DNA from: Methanosarcinales archaeon
GTDB lineage: Archaea > Halobacteriota > Syntropharchaeia > Alkanophagales > Methanospirareceae
DNA length: 5,692 bases
Direction of reading: 5' to 3'
NCBI GenBank assembly: GCA_030665925.1
Contig: DAOUYX010000112.1
Span: 1-5,692 of the forward strand
Below, piece after piece: positions 1-5,692 of this stretch. Position numbers and translations under genes: made by a program. Within the stretch, counting starts at the first letter, position 1; every line of letters starts with the position of its first letter. The notes under the pieces were generated by a model. The model was not told the origin of the DNA. It saw only the letters and a program-made list of their open reading frames with translations, and made no database searches.

Positions 1-1
1 G

Positions 2-868
2 ATCAAAGCCCAATCCAAAGCCGAAGACAAGGCAAAGGATATCCCGTACGATTTTCTCGTGCTGTCCATCGGTGCGGAACAGACTTTTTTTGGTATTCCA
101 GGAGCAGAGGAGCTTTCATACTCTATCAATACTCTGGAAGGTGCGATGTCAACAAAAAACGCACTTGATAAACTCGATTACTCGAAGGAACTTAGCATTC
201 CGGTTATAGGTGCAGGCTTGACCGGCGTGGAAGTTGCCGGCGAATTGGTTGATTATTTCAAGAGCAAGGGAGCAACCGCAAGCATATATCTTGTAGAGAT
301 GATGCCGCGGGTACTGCCCGCGTTTCCTCACGAAAGCGTAGCGAACTACGTTGCAAAATTCCTTTCTGCGCGCGGTGTTACGATAATGACGGAAACAGCG
401 GTGCAAGAAGTGAACAAGACTGAGATAGAGTTCGAAGACGGTAGGAAACTCCCGTACGATCTCATTATCTGGACGGCGGGAGTAAAACCAAACAGCCTCC
501 TGGATAAACTCGATCTTCCAAAGATTAAAGGATGGCTAAAAGTGGATTCTTATCTTCGTGTAGAAGACAGGGATGATGTATTTGCAGTTGGGGATACAGC
601 ATACTTCGAACGTGCCGGTGTTCGCTCCGGTCAGAACGTCGAGGAGGCGGAAAAACAGGGTAAAGTAGCCGCAGCGAATGTACAGAGCACGATAAAAGGG
701 CAAATACTGAGGGAATATAAACCTAAGAACACAATGCAGAACCCCAGAGCGTTCATATCGCTCGGTGATGATAAAGCAGTGGTGTGCTCCGCTAAAATAA
801 TGTCTAAGGTTTTTGCGTACCGGTTAAAGAAGTTTGTGGAGCGAAGGTATATGAAGAGATTCCGGTAG
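2..868 (+). CDS. Type II NADH dehydrogenase-like FAD/NAD(P)-binding oxidoreductase (5' end outside window)
   Basis: The reading frame is open from base 2 and ends at TAG 866-868, giving 288 residues. The family usually has about 380-400, so roughly 100 N-terminal residues with the FAD-binding GxGxxG lie upstream. Visible residues (counted from base 2) include YDFLVLSIGAEQTFFGIPG at 16-34, typical of NDH-2 proteins. A second Rossmann motif IGAGLTGVEVAGEL (69-82) should bind the dinucleotide, and Glu99, at the end of the following strand (LVEMMPR), suggests NADH over NADPH. WTAGVKPN (157-164) and VFAVGDTA (193-200) are the conserved late FAD-site motifs. Family members are monotopic membrane flavoproteins that pass electrons from NADH to a quinone. 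The last 25 residues are strongly basic and amphipathic, which fits membrane-surface attachment. The electron acceptor is not proven: related FAD oxidoreductases use other acceptors. The internal GTG at 59 is not the start, since homology continues before it. The gene converges on the MenA-like gene. Confidence 0.85.
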   Translation: MKAQSKAEDKAKDIPYDFLVLSIGAEQTFFGIPGAEELSYSINTLEGAMSTKNALDKLDYSKELSIPVIGAGLTGVEVAGELVDYFKSKGATASIYLVEMMPRVLPAFPHESVANYVAKFLSARGVTIMTETAVQEVNKTEIEFEDGRKLPYDLIIWTAGVKPNSLLDKLDLPKIKGWLKVDSYLRVEDRDDVFAVGDTAYFERAGVRSGQNVEEAEKQGKVAAANVQSTIKGQILREYKPKNTMQNPRAFISLGDDKAVVCSAKIMSKVFAYRLKKFVERRYMKRFR

Positions 869-946
869 TGCCGGTAACCCAAACTCCAACTTTGCCAATC
901 AAAACACATTTAAATCGCAAAATCAGTTGCTTGGATTTCACAAACG
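869..946. other. Convergent intergenic gap
   Basis: These 78 bp separate the stop codons of two convergent genes. I see no strong hairpin, no T-tract of five or more on either strand and no ORF. A TTTAAAT palindrome lies at about 910-916. Both transcripts presumably end here or read slightly into each other, but no clear terminator is visible. Confidence 0.5.
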
Positions 947-1939
947 CTACAACACCATTGCAAGCCCGAAAATCACGAGGAGCGCAGCGGGTATCAGTAT
1001 CATGCCAGTGAAGGCATTTTTCGTTATCGCACTGATTCCTTCCTTGATCTCCTCGTCGCCCCTTGTTCTGATTAAACTTTTCTTAAAAGTTCGTATTAAC
1101 GGCAAACTCTTTGCGGTGAAGTACATTGGAATGGCTAACAGCACGAACAGAACGTACGGAATACCGAGATCGAGGAAGAGCAGGGGAATAAATGTGAGCC
1201 ACGAACAAATGGTCAACGGTAAATAAAGACTGGCAGTCGTGGTCTTACCCAATCGAATTGCCAGATTCCTACGGTCTATCGAGAGGTCGCACTCGAAATC
1301 CGGGATCTCCCTCGTTAATTTCAGTTTGAATACATCTATTATCCAGGGCAGTGCAACGATGGTCGGGAGCCAGCTCACCTGGTGCGATTGTAAGTAGTAA
1401 CCGCTGAATACGGTCAGCCATCCTACTCCTGCGGTTAGTGCTATTTCGCCCAAGCCGTGGTAAGAGAACCGTGGTCCCCGTGAATAAGAGTACGGGATGA
1501 TTATGCCAAAGAGCCCAAGTAGCAAGGTCAGACTTCCGGTCTTGAAATAAAAATGTAACAACACGCCGAGTGGTAAAGCAGCCAACGCGCACAGATAAGC
1601 ACCGATGTTCGCCTGCTTCACCGTTATACGCCCTTTTGCGAATGCGTTAAACCGCCCGCTGACCGCGGTATTATGAAGCGTGCTTGTTCCATCTACACGA
1701 CCAAAATCAATCCCTTTTTGCTTTAAATCCGCGTATACGCTGCTTGCATTGAGCACGAAGCAGAACTCCGTAAGTAGAAACACCGCAAGCAGCGAGATTG
1801 CGAATACCGCGCCATCGAAAGGATACCCGTCAGCCCATGCTAAGACCGCTCCCAAGAGGAATGGGAGTATAGTGGTTGTGAACTTAGGCAACCCGGAAAG
1901 CTCAATCCAGCCAGATACTATATCCTTTGTATGGTTCAT
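947..1939 (-). CDS. MenA-like UbiA-family membrane prenyltransferase
   Basis: A 330-residue, strongly hydrophobic protein with about eight or nine predicted membrane segments, the usual size and form of UbiA-superfamily enzymes, which attach a polyprenyl chain to an aromatic or other acceptor in the membrane. MenA-like features are the PYSYSRGPRFSYHGLGE stretch (149-165) and the second Asp-rich motif REIPDFECD with RRNLAIRLG (210-231), with D214 and D218 in the DxxxD arrangement. The first Asp-rich motif is unusual: where MenA has NDxxD, this protein has SVxxD (N64-ASSVYA-D71), so one of the Mg-pyrophosphate ligands appears lost. The ATG at 1939 is preceded by GCAGGA with short spacing. An in-frame stop lies eight codons upstream with no other start between, so the start is firm. 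It lies 93 bp downstream of the DHPS-like gene on the same strand. The likely role is synthesis of a menaquinone-like or other prenylated lipid; the acceptor cannot be told from sequence. Confidence 0.82.
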   Translation of the reverse strand: MNHTKDIVSGWIELSGLPKFTTTILPFLLGAVLAWADGYPFDGAVFAISLLAVFLLTEFCFVLNASSVYADLKQKGIDFGRVDGTSTLHNTAVSGRFNAFAKGRITVKQANIGAYLCALAALPLGVLLHFYFKTGSLTLLLGLFGIIIPYSYSRGPRFSYHGLGEIALTAGVGWLTVFSGYYLQSHQVSWLPTIVALPWIIDVFKLKLTREIPDFECDLSIDRRNLAIRLGKTTTASLYLPLTICSWLTFIPLLFLDLGIPYVLFVLLAIPMYFTAKSLPLIRTFKKSLIRTRGDEEIKEGISAITKNAFTGMILIPAALLVIFGLAMVL

Positions 1940-2032
1940 TTTCCTGCTACAGCATCTTTTCTTTTAGTACTATTCCTAAAAACTTTCGTCTGTTTTATTG
2001 TTATATCCCCCAGTATATGCCTCTCCACAGAG
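1940..2032 (-). promoter_or_regulatory. Gap before the MenA-like gene with possible TATA box and T-tract
   Basis: These 93 bp separate the DHPS-like stop from the MenA-like start, rather long for a tight archaeal operon. On the minus strand there is a TATA-like GGGGATATAAC at 2010-2000, which would place transcription start near 1975-1980 and a leader of about 40 nt. A five-T run (minus strand, 1982-1978) could be a weak archaeal terminator for the upstream gene. Either reading would partly separate the prenyltransferase from the genes before it. Both signals are weak and matched by eye only. Confidence 0.3.
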
Positions 2033-3565
2033 TTAAAATAGCGCCCCATCCTGTTCGTAACTTCGATTCAATCGCAGTGCGAGTTCAGCCTTTGTTAGCT
2101 CTCTGCTCAGATAAGAAACGTGTTCAAGTCGTGAAACCAGATTTAAGCGCAGGATTGTATCCATTATCTCCTGTGCACTCCGTCCTATTATTCGTTTCCC
2201 GGTAGGCGAATGTTGTGCACATATCTTCTTATCGCTCTTGCCGTCCCCTTCTACTTCACCAATAGCGATTCTAAAGCATCCCTTAGGGTCAAGCCGCCAC
2301 TTCTCGTTCTTTTTCGCAGTGATAAGCTCGCCATCGTGAATTTGCATGACCGGCTTCCTTCTCTTCTCCTTGAACGTTAAAAGGTCGAATCCAACGTCCT
2401 TCGGCGCACTTTTGCGTGCCTTCGACAGCATCATCATCTCCGACGCCACCCGCAGCTCTCTTACGCTTCCTCGCGCTTTATCACTGCATTCCGGTGTAAA
2501 GAGAATATCCGCGCTTAGTTCCGAGGCGATGCCCGCTAAGGTTGCGTTTATACCCACAGAATCCGCATCCATAAGCTCAGTGACGTTTCCAACGCCAAAG
2601 AAAAGTGGTGTGGTCTTATCCTGCAATCTGAAAAGATAATAGTTGTATAAGGATTCTGCGATTCCGTATCCAATGGTATTCAAGACGGGGTCTGCAATTA
2701 TGCGCTTTATCCCGTACTCCTCAGCCATTTTTAGGTTTGCAAACAGACTCTCATTGCTTTTCTGTGCTTCATCGCTATCGGGAATTACGACTGCGGCTAC
2801 GTTATTGCTCGCTATTGCCTCACCCACTTCTGAAATATTTTCGCTATTTAAGCTGAGCACCATATCAACACCGTTTTCGACACCTGCGCGTATGATGTCT
2901 GCATCTAAAGTATCAATGGAAATAGGCACATCCGGCGCGAAAGCCAGCGCTGTTTCTACTGCTTTTTTTACCTCAGCGGGCTTCGCACCGATATGAACCC
3001 CGATATCCAGAATGTCCGCACCGCTTTTCAGATAGTGCTCTGTCATTCGTTGTAGTTCATCCTCTTGCATCAGCGTTGCATCCACGAGTTCTGCGCAGAC
3101 CTTCATTCTTGCTCCACCGCCTATTTTCACCCGCTTTAGGGAGAACGTCTCCTTTACACCGCTTTCCAACTCGTACAGTTGTTGCTTTGCATTCTCTTTT
3201 CGCTTCGCCGCCAGGAAGACATCAGCCGGCGTATGTGACGAGAATTCCGTCTCTTCTACGAATTGTAATGCCTCGCCAATGTCGTACGCATGTCGAGGTC
3301 CCAACCTGATCGGTGTGGCTATCTCTTCCTCCAAATCACTGAAATCCGCTTTGCAAAATCCGGAAACTAAGATGAGGTTGCAGTCCAACTTTTTAGACTC
3401 ACCATATTTATCAAGTGCTCTCTTCAGCGATTTAGGCGTGGAAAACGCAGCAATGTTTAAGTCTTGTGTAAGCACCTCACAGGTTATCCGGGCCGCGTTC
3501 GCAGTTCTCACGGCATCCTTAACCATTCCTTCTGCTTTCCTGCCGGTTGCTAATGCTACCTTCAT
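2033..3565 (-). CDS. Dihydropteroate synthase-like protein of the archaeal MJ0107 (TIGR00284) type
   Basis: A 510-residue protein in three parts: an N-terminal domain (about 1-140, DUF6513-like), a pterin-binding TIM-barrel (about 150-385) and a C-terminal domain (about 390-510) ending YEQDGALF. Barrel motifs that recall DHPS are GADILDIG (182-189), PISIDT (214-219), LSLNSENI (237-244) and ADPVLNTIG (291-299). The block GVGNVTELMDADSVGINA (324-341) is, from memory, characteristic of this archaeal family and not of folate DHPS. The classic NxTPDSFxDGG motif is absent; MKVCAELVDATLM (154-166) takes its place. This suggests a pterin or C1-carrier (tetrahydromethanopterin) role or a methyl-corrinoid-type reaction, but to my knowledge the exact reaction is not settled. 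I chose the ATG at 3565 because it opens the family-like MKVALATG and overlaps the preceding stop as ATGA; a GTG at 3577 would add four residues. No good Shine-Dalgarno precedes it, so translation probably depends on coupling to the regulator gene. Confidence 0.85.
   Translation of the reverse strand: MKVALATGRKAEGMVKDAVRTANAARITCEVLTQDLNIAAFSTPKSLKRALDKYGESKKLDCNLILVSGFCKADFSDLEEEIATPIRLGPRHAYDIGEALQFVEETEFSSHTPADVFLAAKRKENAKQQLYELESGVKETFSLKRVKIGGGARMKVCAELVDATLMQEDELQRMTEHYLKSGADILDIGVHIGAKPAEVKKAVETALAFAPDVPISIDTLDADIIRAGVENGVDMVLSLNSENISEVGEAIASNNVAAVVIPDSDEAQKSNESLFANLKMAEEYGIKRIIADPVLNTIGYGIAESLYNYYLFRLQDKTTPLFFGVGNVTELMDADSVGINATLAGIASELSADILFTPECSDKARGSVRELRVASEMMMLSKARKSAPKDVGFDLLTFKEKRRKPVMQIHDGELITAKKNEKWRLDPKGCFRIAIGEVEGDGKSDKKICAQHSPTGKRIIGRSAQEIMDTILRLNLVSRLEHVSYLSRELTKAELALRLNRSYEQDGALF
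3562..3565 (-). other. ATGA stop/start overlap (translational coupling)
   Basis: On the minus strand the four bases ATGA hold both the start ATG of the DHPS-like gene (3565-3563) and the stop TGA of the Lrp/AsnC gene (3564-3562). The upstream 25 bases have no convincing GGAGG-like site, so ribosomes ending the regulator probably re-initiate here. The two genes are therefore almost certainly co-transcribed. Confidence 0.8.
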
Positions 3566-4032
3566 GTGCTTAAACACTCTAAAAACGCATCTTCTGGTTT
3601 ATCCTTTATCGTTTGATACACTATGAATGTTTCCGTCCGCTCGACAGCACCAAAAGAATGCATCGCCCTTAAGAACTCTGTCATCTCATCCTTATCCCGG
3701 AACAGAAGCTCTAAGAAGAAGTCGAACCGCCCGAAGAGGAGTTGAATCCTTCTTACATTTTCACTATTCCGCAAGAACTCTCTGAGTTCATTTCTCAATT
3801 CCTCCTCCGGCTTCGCAATAATCAACACATACGCCTGAAAAGAGAAACCAAGCTTTTCCGCATCTAAGCAGACCGAAAAGCCCTTTACTATACCTTCCTC
3901 TGATAGCTTCTTCACTCGTTCAAAAGCCACCTGCCGGCTTATCCCGCACCGTCTACTCAGCTCTGAATATGAAAGCCTACCGTTCTCAAGCAGTGCCCGA
4001 AGCACACATTTGTCCTTATTTTTTAGCTTCAT
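3562..4032 (-). CDS. Lrp/AsnC-family transcriptional regulator
   Basis: A 156-residue protein, normal for Lrp/AsnC. Residues 4-45 form the winged helix-turn-helix (KDKCVLRALLENGRLSYSEL, then RRCGISRQVAFERVKKLSEEGIV), followed by a RAM/AsnC effector domain with the alternating strand and helix pattern and the typical G-x-x-D motif (LLFGRFDFFLELLF). Family members form dimers to octamers that bind DNA and respond to amino acids or related metabolites; the ligand here is unknown. The ATG at 4032 gives the normal family N-terminus. A TTG at 4041 would add three residues, but it would lie almost on the predicted transcription start. The gene is divergent from PEPCK and overlaps the DHPS-like gene by 4 bp, so autoregulation and control of both neighbours are plausible inferences. 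Confidence 0.9.
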   Translation of the reverse strand: MKLKNKDKCVLRALLENGRLSYSELSRRCGISRQVAFERVKKLSEEGIVKGFSVCLDAEKLGFSFQAYVLIIAKPEEELRNELREFLRNSENVRRIQLLFGRFDFFLELLFRDKDEMTEFLRAMHSFGAVERTETFIVYQTIKDKPEDAFLECLST

Positions 4033-4041
4033 TTTCGTCAA

Positions 4042-4100
4042 ATGTAAAAAATAAATATCGAAAATTATATAAATAGTTATCTTTTCATTCCTTTTTGTTT
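4042..4100. promoter_or_regulatory. Shared divergent archaeal promoter region (Lrp gene / PEPCK)
   Basis: This is the most AT-rich stretch in the window. TTATATAAAT at 4065-4074 resembles an archaeal TATA box on both strands. On the plus strand it is preceded by purine-rich CGAAAA (4059-4064), as a BRE would be, and predicts transcription start near 4095-4101. On the minus strand (ATTTATATAA) it predicts a start near 4043, about 11 nt before the Lrp ATG. The hexamer ATAAAT occurs at 4051-4056 and again at 4069-4074, 18 bp apart, and could form part of a regulator site. One TATA element serving both directions would make the two transcripts compete. Assignments are by eye. Confidence 0.6.
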
Positions 4101-4145
4101 ATGGTTGGTCATGAAAGCGAAAGAGGAGAAGCGGATGGAGGATGA
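4101..4145 (+). CDS. Possible 14-codon upstream ORF (leader peptide) before PEPCK
   Basis: ATG at 4101 opens a 14-residue frame, MVGHESERGEADGG, closed by TGA at 4143-4145. It is in the same frame as PEPCK, with one codon (ACG) between its stop and the PEPCK ATG at 4149. Its ATG lies about 32 bp from the centre of the TATA element, so a transcript starting at A4101 would be leaderless, a common mode in archaea. Its last codons and stop run through the PEPCK Shine-Dalgarno sequence, so its translation would affect ribosome access to PEPCK. It may equally be non-coding leader with a chance ATG. The peptide resembles nothing I know. Confidence 0.3.
   Translation: MVGHESERGEADGG
4137..4142 (+). 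promoter_or_regulatory. Shine-Dalgarno sequence for PEPCK
   Basis: GGAGGA at 4137-4142 ends 6 nt before the ATG at 4149, a near-perfect anti-16S match at good spacing. Together with the in-frame TGA at 4143-4145 it fixes the PEPCK start. It is the strongest ribosome binding site in the window. Confidence 0.85.
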
Positions 4146-4148
4146 ACG

Positions 4149-5692
4149 ATGGAAGATAAAAGAGTTATGGATATGCTAAAAGCGATATTGGGGGAGAAAA
4201 ACTGGCAGAAACTTATGAAGATTGACAATCCCAAACTCCATCAATTTATCGCTAAGTATGTTGAGCTTTGCAATCCCGATAAAGTGTTTGTCTGCACGGA
4301 TTCGCCAGAAGACATTCGGTATGTTAGGCAAGAGGCGATAAGGGCTGGCGAGGAGATGGAACTTGCTTTGAACGGGCATACGGTTCATTTTGACGGCTAT
4401 TACGACCAGGCACGGGATAAGAAGAATACTAAGTTCCTTCTACCGGAAGGCGTTGATTTAGGTTCTAATATAAATGCGATGGTTAGAGGGGCGGGGCTCA
4501 ATGGAATTCATGAGATTCTAAGAGATATTATGCGAGGGCATCAGTTGTTTGTGCGCTTCTTCTGTTTGGGGCCTCTCAACTCCGATTTCTCAATACCCGC
4601 CGTTCAGCTCACTGACTCTGGCTATGTAGCCCATTCGGAGGATCTGTTGTATAGACAGGGCTATGAGGGATTCGTAAGATTGGGTAGAGCCGCACGGTTC
4701 TTTAAGTTCGTACATTCAGCAGGCGAGCTGGATGAGAGAAAGACCTCCAAAAATATCGACAAACGGAGGGTTTATATTGACCTTGAGGATGAGACGGTAT
4801 ATAGTGTGAATACCCAGTATGGGGGCAATACCATCGGACTTAAGAAGTTAGCAATGCGTCCAGCAATAAACAGAGCTTCAAAAGAAGGGTGGCTCACCGA
4901 GCACATGTTTATCATGGGTGTGCATGGTCCGAATGGCAGGATAACGTATTTTACAGGCGCCTTTCCCTCACTCTGCGGAAAGACCTCCACTTCCATGATA
5001 ACAGGGGAAACTATCGTCGGTGATGATATAGCATACTTAAGGAAAAAAGAAGGTGTGATACGCGCAGTCAACCCGGAGAAGGGGATATTTGGCATAATAC
5101 AGGGTGTGAACTCCAAGGACGATCAGATTATATGGGGGGCACTCCACAGTCCGGGTGAAGTTATATTTTCTAATGTGCTGGTCACGGAAGAAAAAAGGGT
5201 CTACTGGATTGGTAAAGATGAAGAAGAGCCCAAAAAGGGTTTTCATCACTCAGGTGAATGGACACTGGGGAAGAGAGATGCCGGAGGTAACGAAATCTCC
5301 ACTTCGCATCCAAATGCACGGTTCACGCTTGATATGAAGCGCTTAGAGAATGTGGACCCAGAACTCGATAATCCAGAAGGTGTCGTTATAGGCGGGATAA
5401 TATATGGCGGACGAGATTCAGACACGAAAGTGCCGGTGGTGGAATCCTTTGACTGGGTGCATGGCGTTGTTACTATGGGTGCGGCACTGGAGTCTGAAAC
5501 GACCGCGGCAACGCTGGGAAAAGAAGGTGTGCGGAAAATCAACCCGATGTCAAACCTCGATTTCCTTTCCATACCCCTGGGAAACTATATAGCGGATCAT
5601 CTGAAATTTGGCACGGGATTGAAAAATCCGCCTCAAATCTTCTTGGTGAATTACTTTATAAAAGACTCGGAGGGAAACTTCCTGAATGATAA
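4149..5692 (+). CDS. pckG: Phosphoenolpyruvate carboxykinase (GTP), 3' end outside window
   Basis: The frame runs 514 codons from ATG 4149 to the window edge without a stop; GTP-type PEPCKs have about 600-620 residues, so about 100 are missing. The enzyme interconverts oxaloacetate plus GTP with PEP, CO2 and GDP, in the cytoplasm, usually as the first step of gluconeogenesis from C4 acids. Visible motifs: Arg89 region (YYDQARDKKNT) for PEP/oxaloacetate; LTDSGYV (154-160); YGGN (224-227) followed by K232-K233; H252 in EHM; the P-loop AFPSLCGKTS (271-280) with the reactive Cys276 and Lys278; GDDIAY (291-296) with the metal-binding Asp; NARF with R391; and YGGR (419-422). All main catalytic residues of the vertebrate enzyme have counterparts. 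Around 471-480 FLSIPLGNY replaces the vertebrate FFGYNFGKY, so guanine contacts differ. The gene is divergent from an Lrp/AsnC regulator, which may control it. Confidence 0.95.
   Translation, partial: MEDKRVMDMLKAILGEKNWQKLMKIDNPKLHQFIAKYVELCNPDKVFVCTDSPEDIRYVRQEAIRAGEEMELALNGHTVHFDGYYDQARDKKNTKFLLPEGVDLGSNINAMVRGAGLNGIHEILRDIMRGHQLFVRFFCLGPLNSDFSIPAVQLTDSGYVAHSEDLLYRQGYEGFVRLGRAARFFKFVHSAGELDERKTSKNIDKRRVYIDLEDETVYSVNTQYGGNTIGLKKLAMRPAINRASKEGWLTEHMFIMGVHGPNGRITYFTGAFPSLCGKTSTSMITGETIVGDDIAYLRKKEGVIRAVNPEKGIFGIIQGVNSKDDQIIWGALHSPGEVIFSNVLVTEEKRVYWIGKDEEEPKKGFHHSGEWTLGKRDAGGNEISTSHPNARFTLDMKRLENVDPELDNPEGVVIGGIIYGGRDSDTKVPVVESFDWVHGVVTMGAALESETTAATLGKEGVRKINPMSNLDFLSIPLGNYIADHLKFGTGLKNPPQIFLVNYFIKDSEGNFLND

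Noticed and set aside
59..61. GTG at 59 as the start of the NADH dehydrogenase-like gene
   Set aside because: The conserved YDFL segment continues in frame upstream to the window edge, and the FAD-binding domain would be missing; the gene starts outside the window.
149..406. Minus-strand ORF within the NADH dehydrogenase gene
   Set aside because: It is a shadow of the clear flavoprotein frame; its protein is Cys/His/Arg-rich with no recognisable domain.
861..878. Tandem CCGGTA at the end of the first gene (CCGGTAGTGCCGGTAA) as a repeat or attachment site
   Set aside because: Only two short copies, one overlapping the stop codon; nothing nearby suggests integration.
927..1226. Plus-strand ORF opposite the end of the MenA-like gene
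   Set aside because: It lies antisense to a well-supported membrane protein; its apparent hydrophobic segments mirror the codons of the opposite strand.
2643..2996. Plus-strand 117-residue ORF opposite the DHPS-like gene, with others at 2346-2639, 3076-3309 and 3279-3626
   Set aside because: All lie antisense to the DHPS-like protein, whose motifs are continuous; the Ser/Ala-rich products match no family.
4111..4179. A 22-codon ORF starting ATG 4111 (MKAKEEKRMEDERW...) in another frame, overlapping the PEPCK start
   Set aside because: It has no Shine-Dalgarno site, overlaps a clear gene out of frame and is too short to show coding bias. Its Lys/Glu content follows from the purine-rich leader.
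4772..5116. Minus-strand ORFs opposite PEPCK (also 5037-5249 and 5246-5572)
   Set aside because: PEPCK motifs run unbroken on the plus strand through these positions, and the antisense products show no domain or ribosome binding site.

Overview
The window reads as a compact piece of archaeal chromosome of moderate GC content, most likely from a Euryarchaeota-type organism that uses methanopterin-like C1 carriers. The signs are: AT-rich TATA/BRE-like promoter elements in place of bacterial -35/-10 boxes; a dihydropteroate-synthase-like protein of the archaeal MJ0107 type; an Lrp/AsnC regulator; and a GTP-type phosphoenolpyruvate carboxykinase with archaeal-looking sequence. A quinone-type NADH dehydrogenase and a MenA-like prenyltransferase suggest a lineage with membrane quinone or quinone-like electron transfer, such as Archaeoglobales or ANME-1/Syntrophoarchaeum relatives. 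That placement is inference from gene content only.

Layout. Positions 2-868 (+) hold the 3' three quarters of a type II NADH dehydrogenase-like flavoprotein, cut by the window's left edge. A 78-bp convergent gap follows. On the minus strand, read from right to left, come an Lrp/AsnC regulator (4032-3562), a DHPS-like protein (3565-2033) whose ATG overlaps the regulator's stop as ATGA, and, after a 93-bp gap, a MenA/UbiA-like membrane prenyltransferase (1939-947). Divergent from the regulator, across about 115 bp, is the GTP-dependent PEP carboxykinase gene (4149 to the right edge, about 100 residues missing). No RNA genes, mobile elements, CRISPR arrays or long repeats were seen.

How it may work together. 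The shared AT-rich region at about 4042-4100 can serve as a promoter in both directions, so the regulator is well placed to control itself, the downstream pterin-type gene and the gluconeogenic PEPCK. The NADH dehydrogenase and the prenyltransferase are a possible enzyme/cofactor pair (NADH:quinone oxidoreductase and quinone side-chain attachment), although they lie convergently and not in one operon.

Main points for a second look. A 14-codon ORF lies just upstream of and in frame with PEPCK, its end overlaps the PEPCK Shine-Dalgarno sequence, and it could be translated leaderless. The MenA-like protein has lost most of the first Asp-rich motif. The Lrp and DHPS-like genes are translationally coupled. 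These are modest observations; I do not see clear evidence of an entirely new system.
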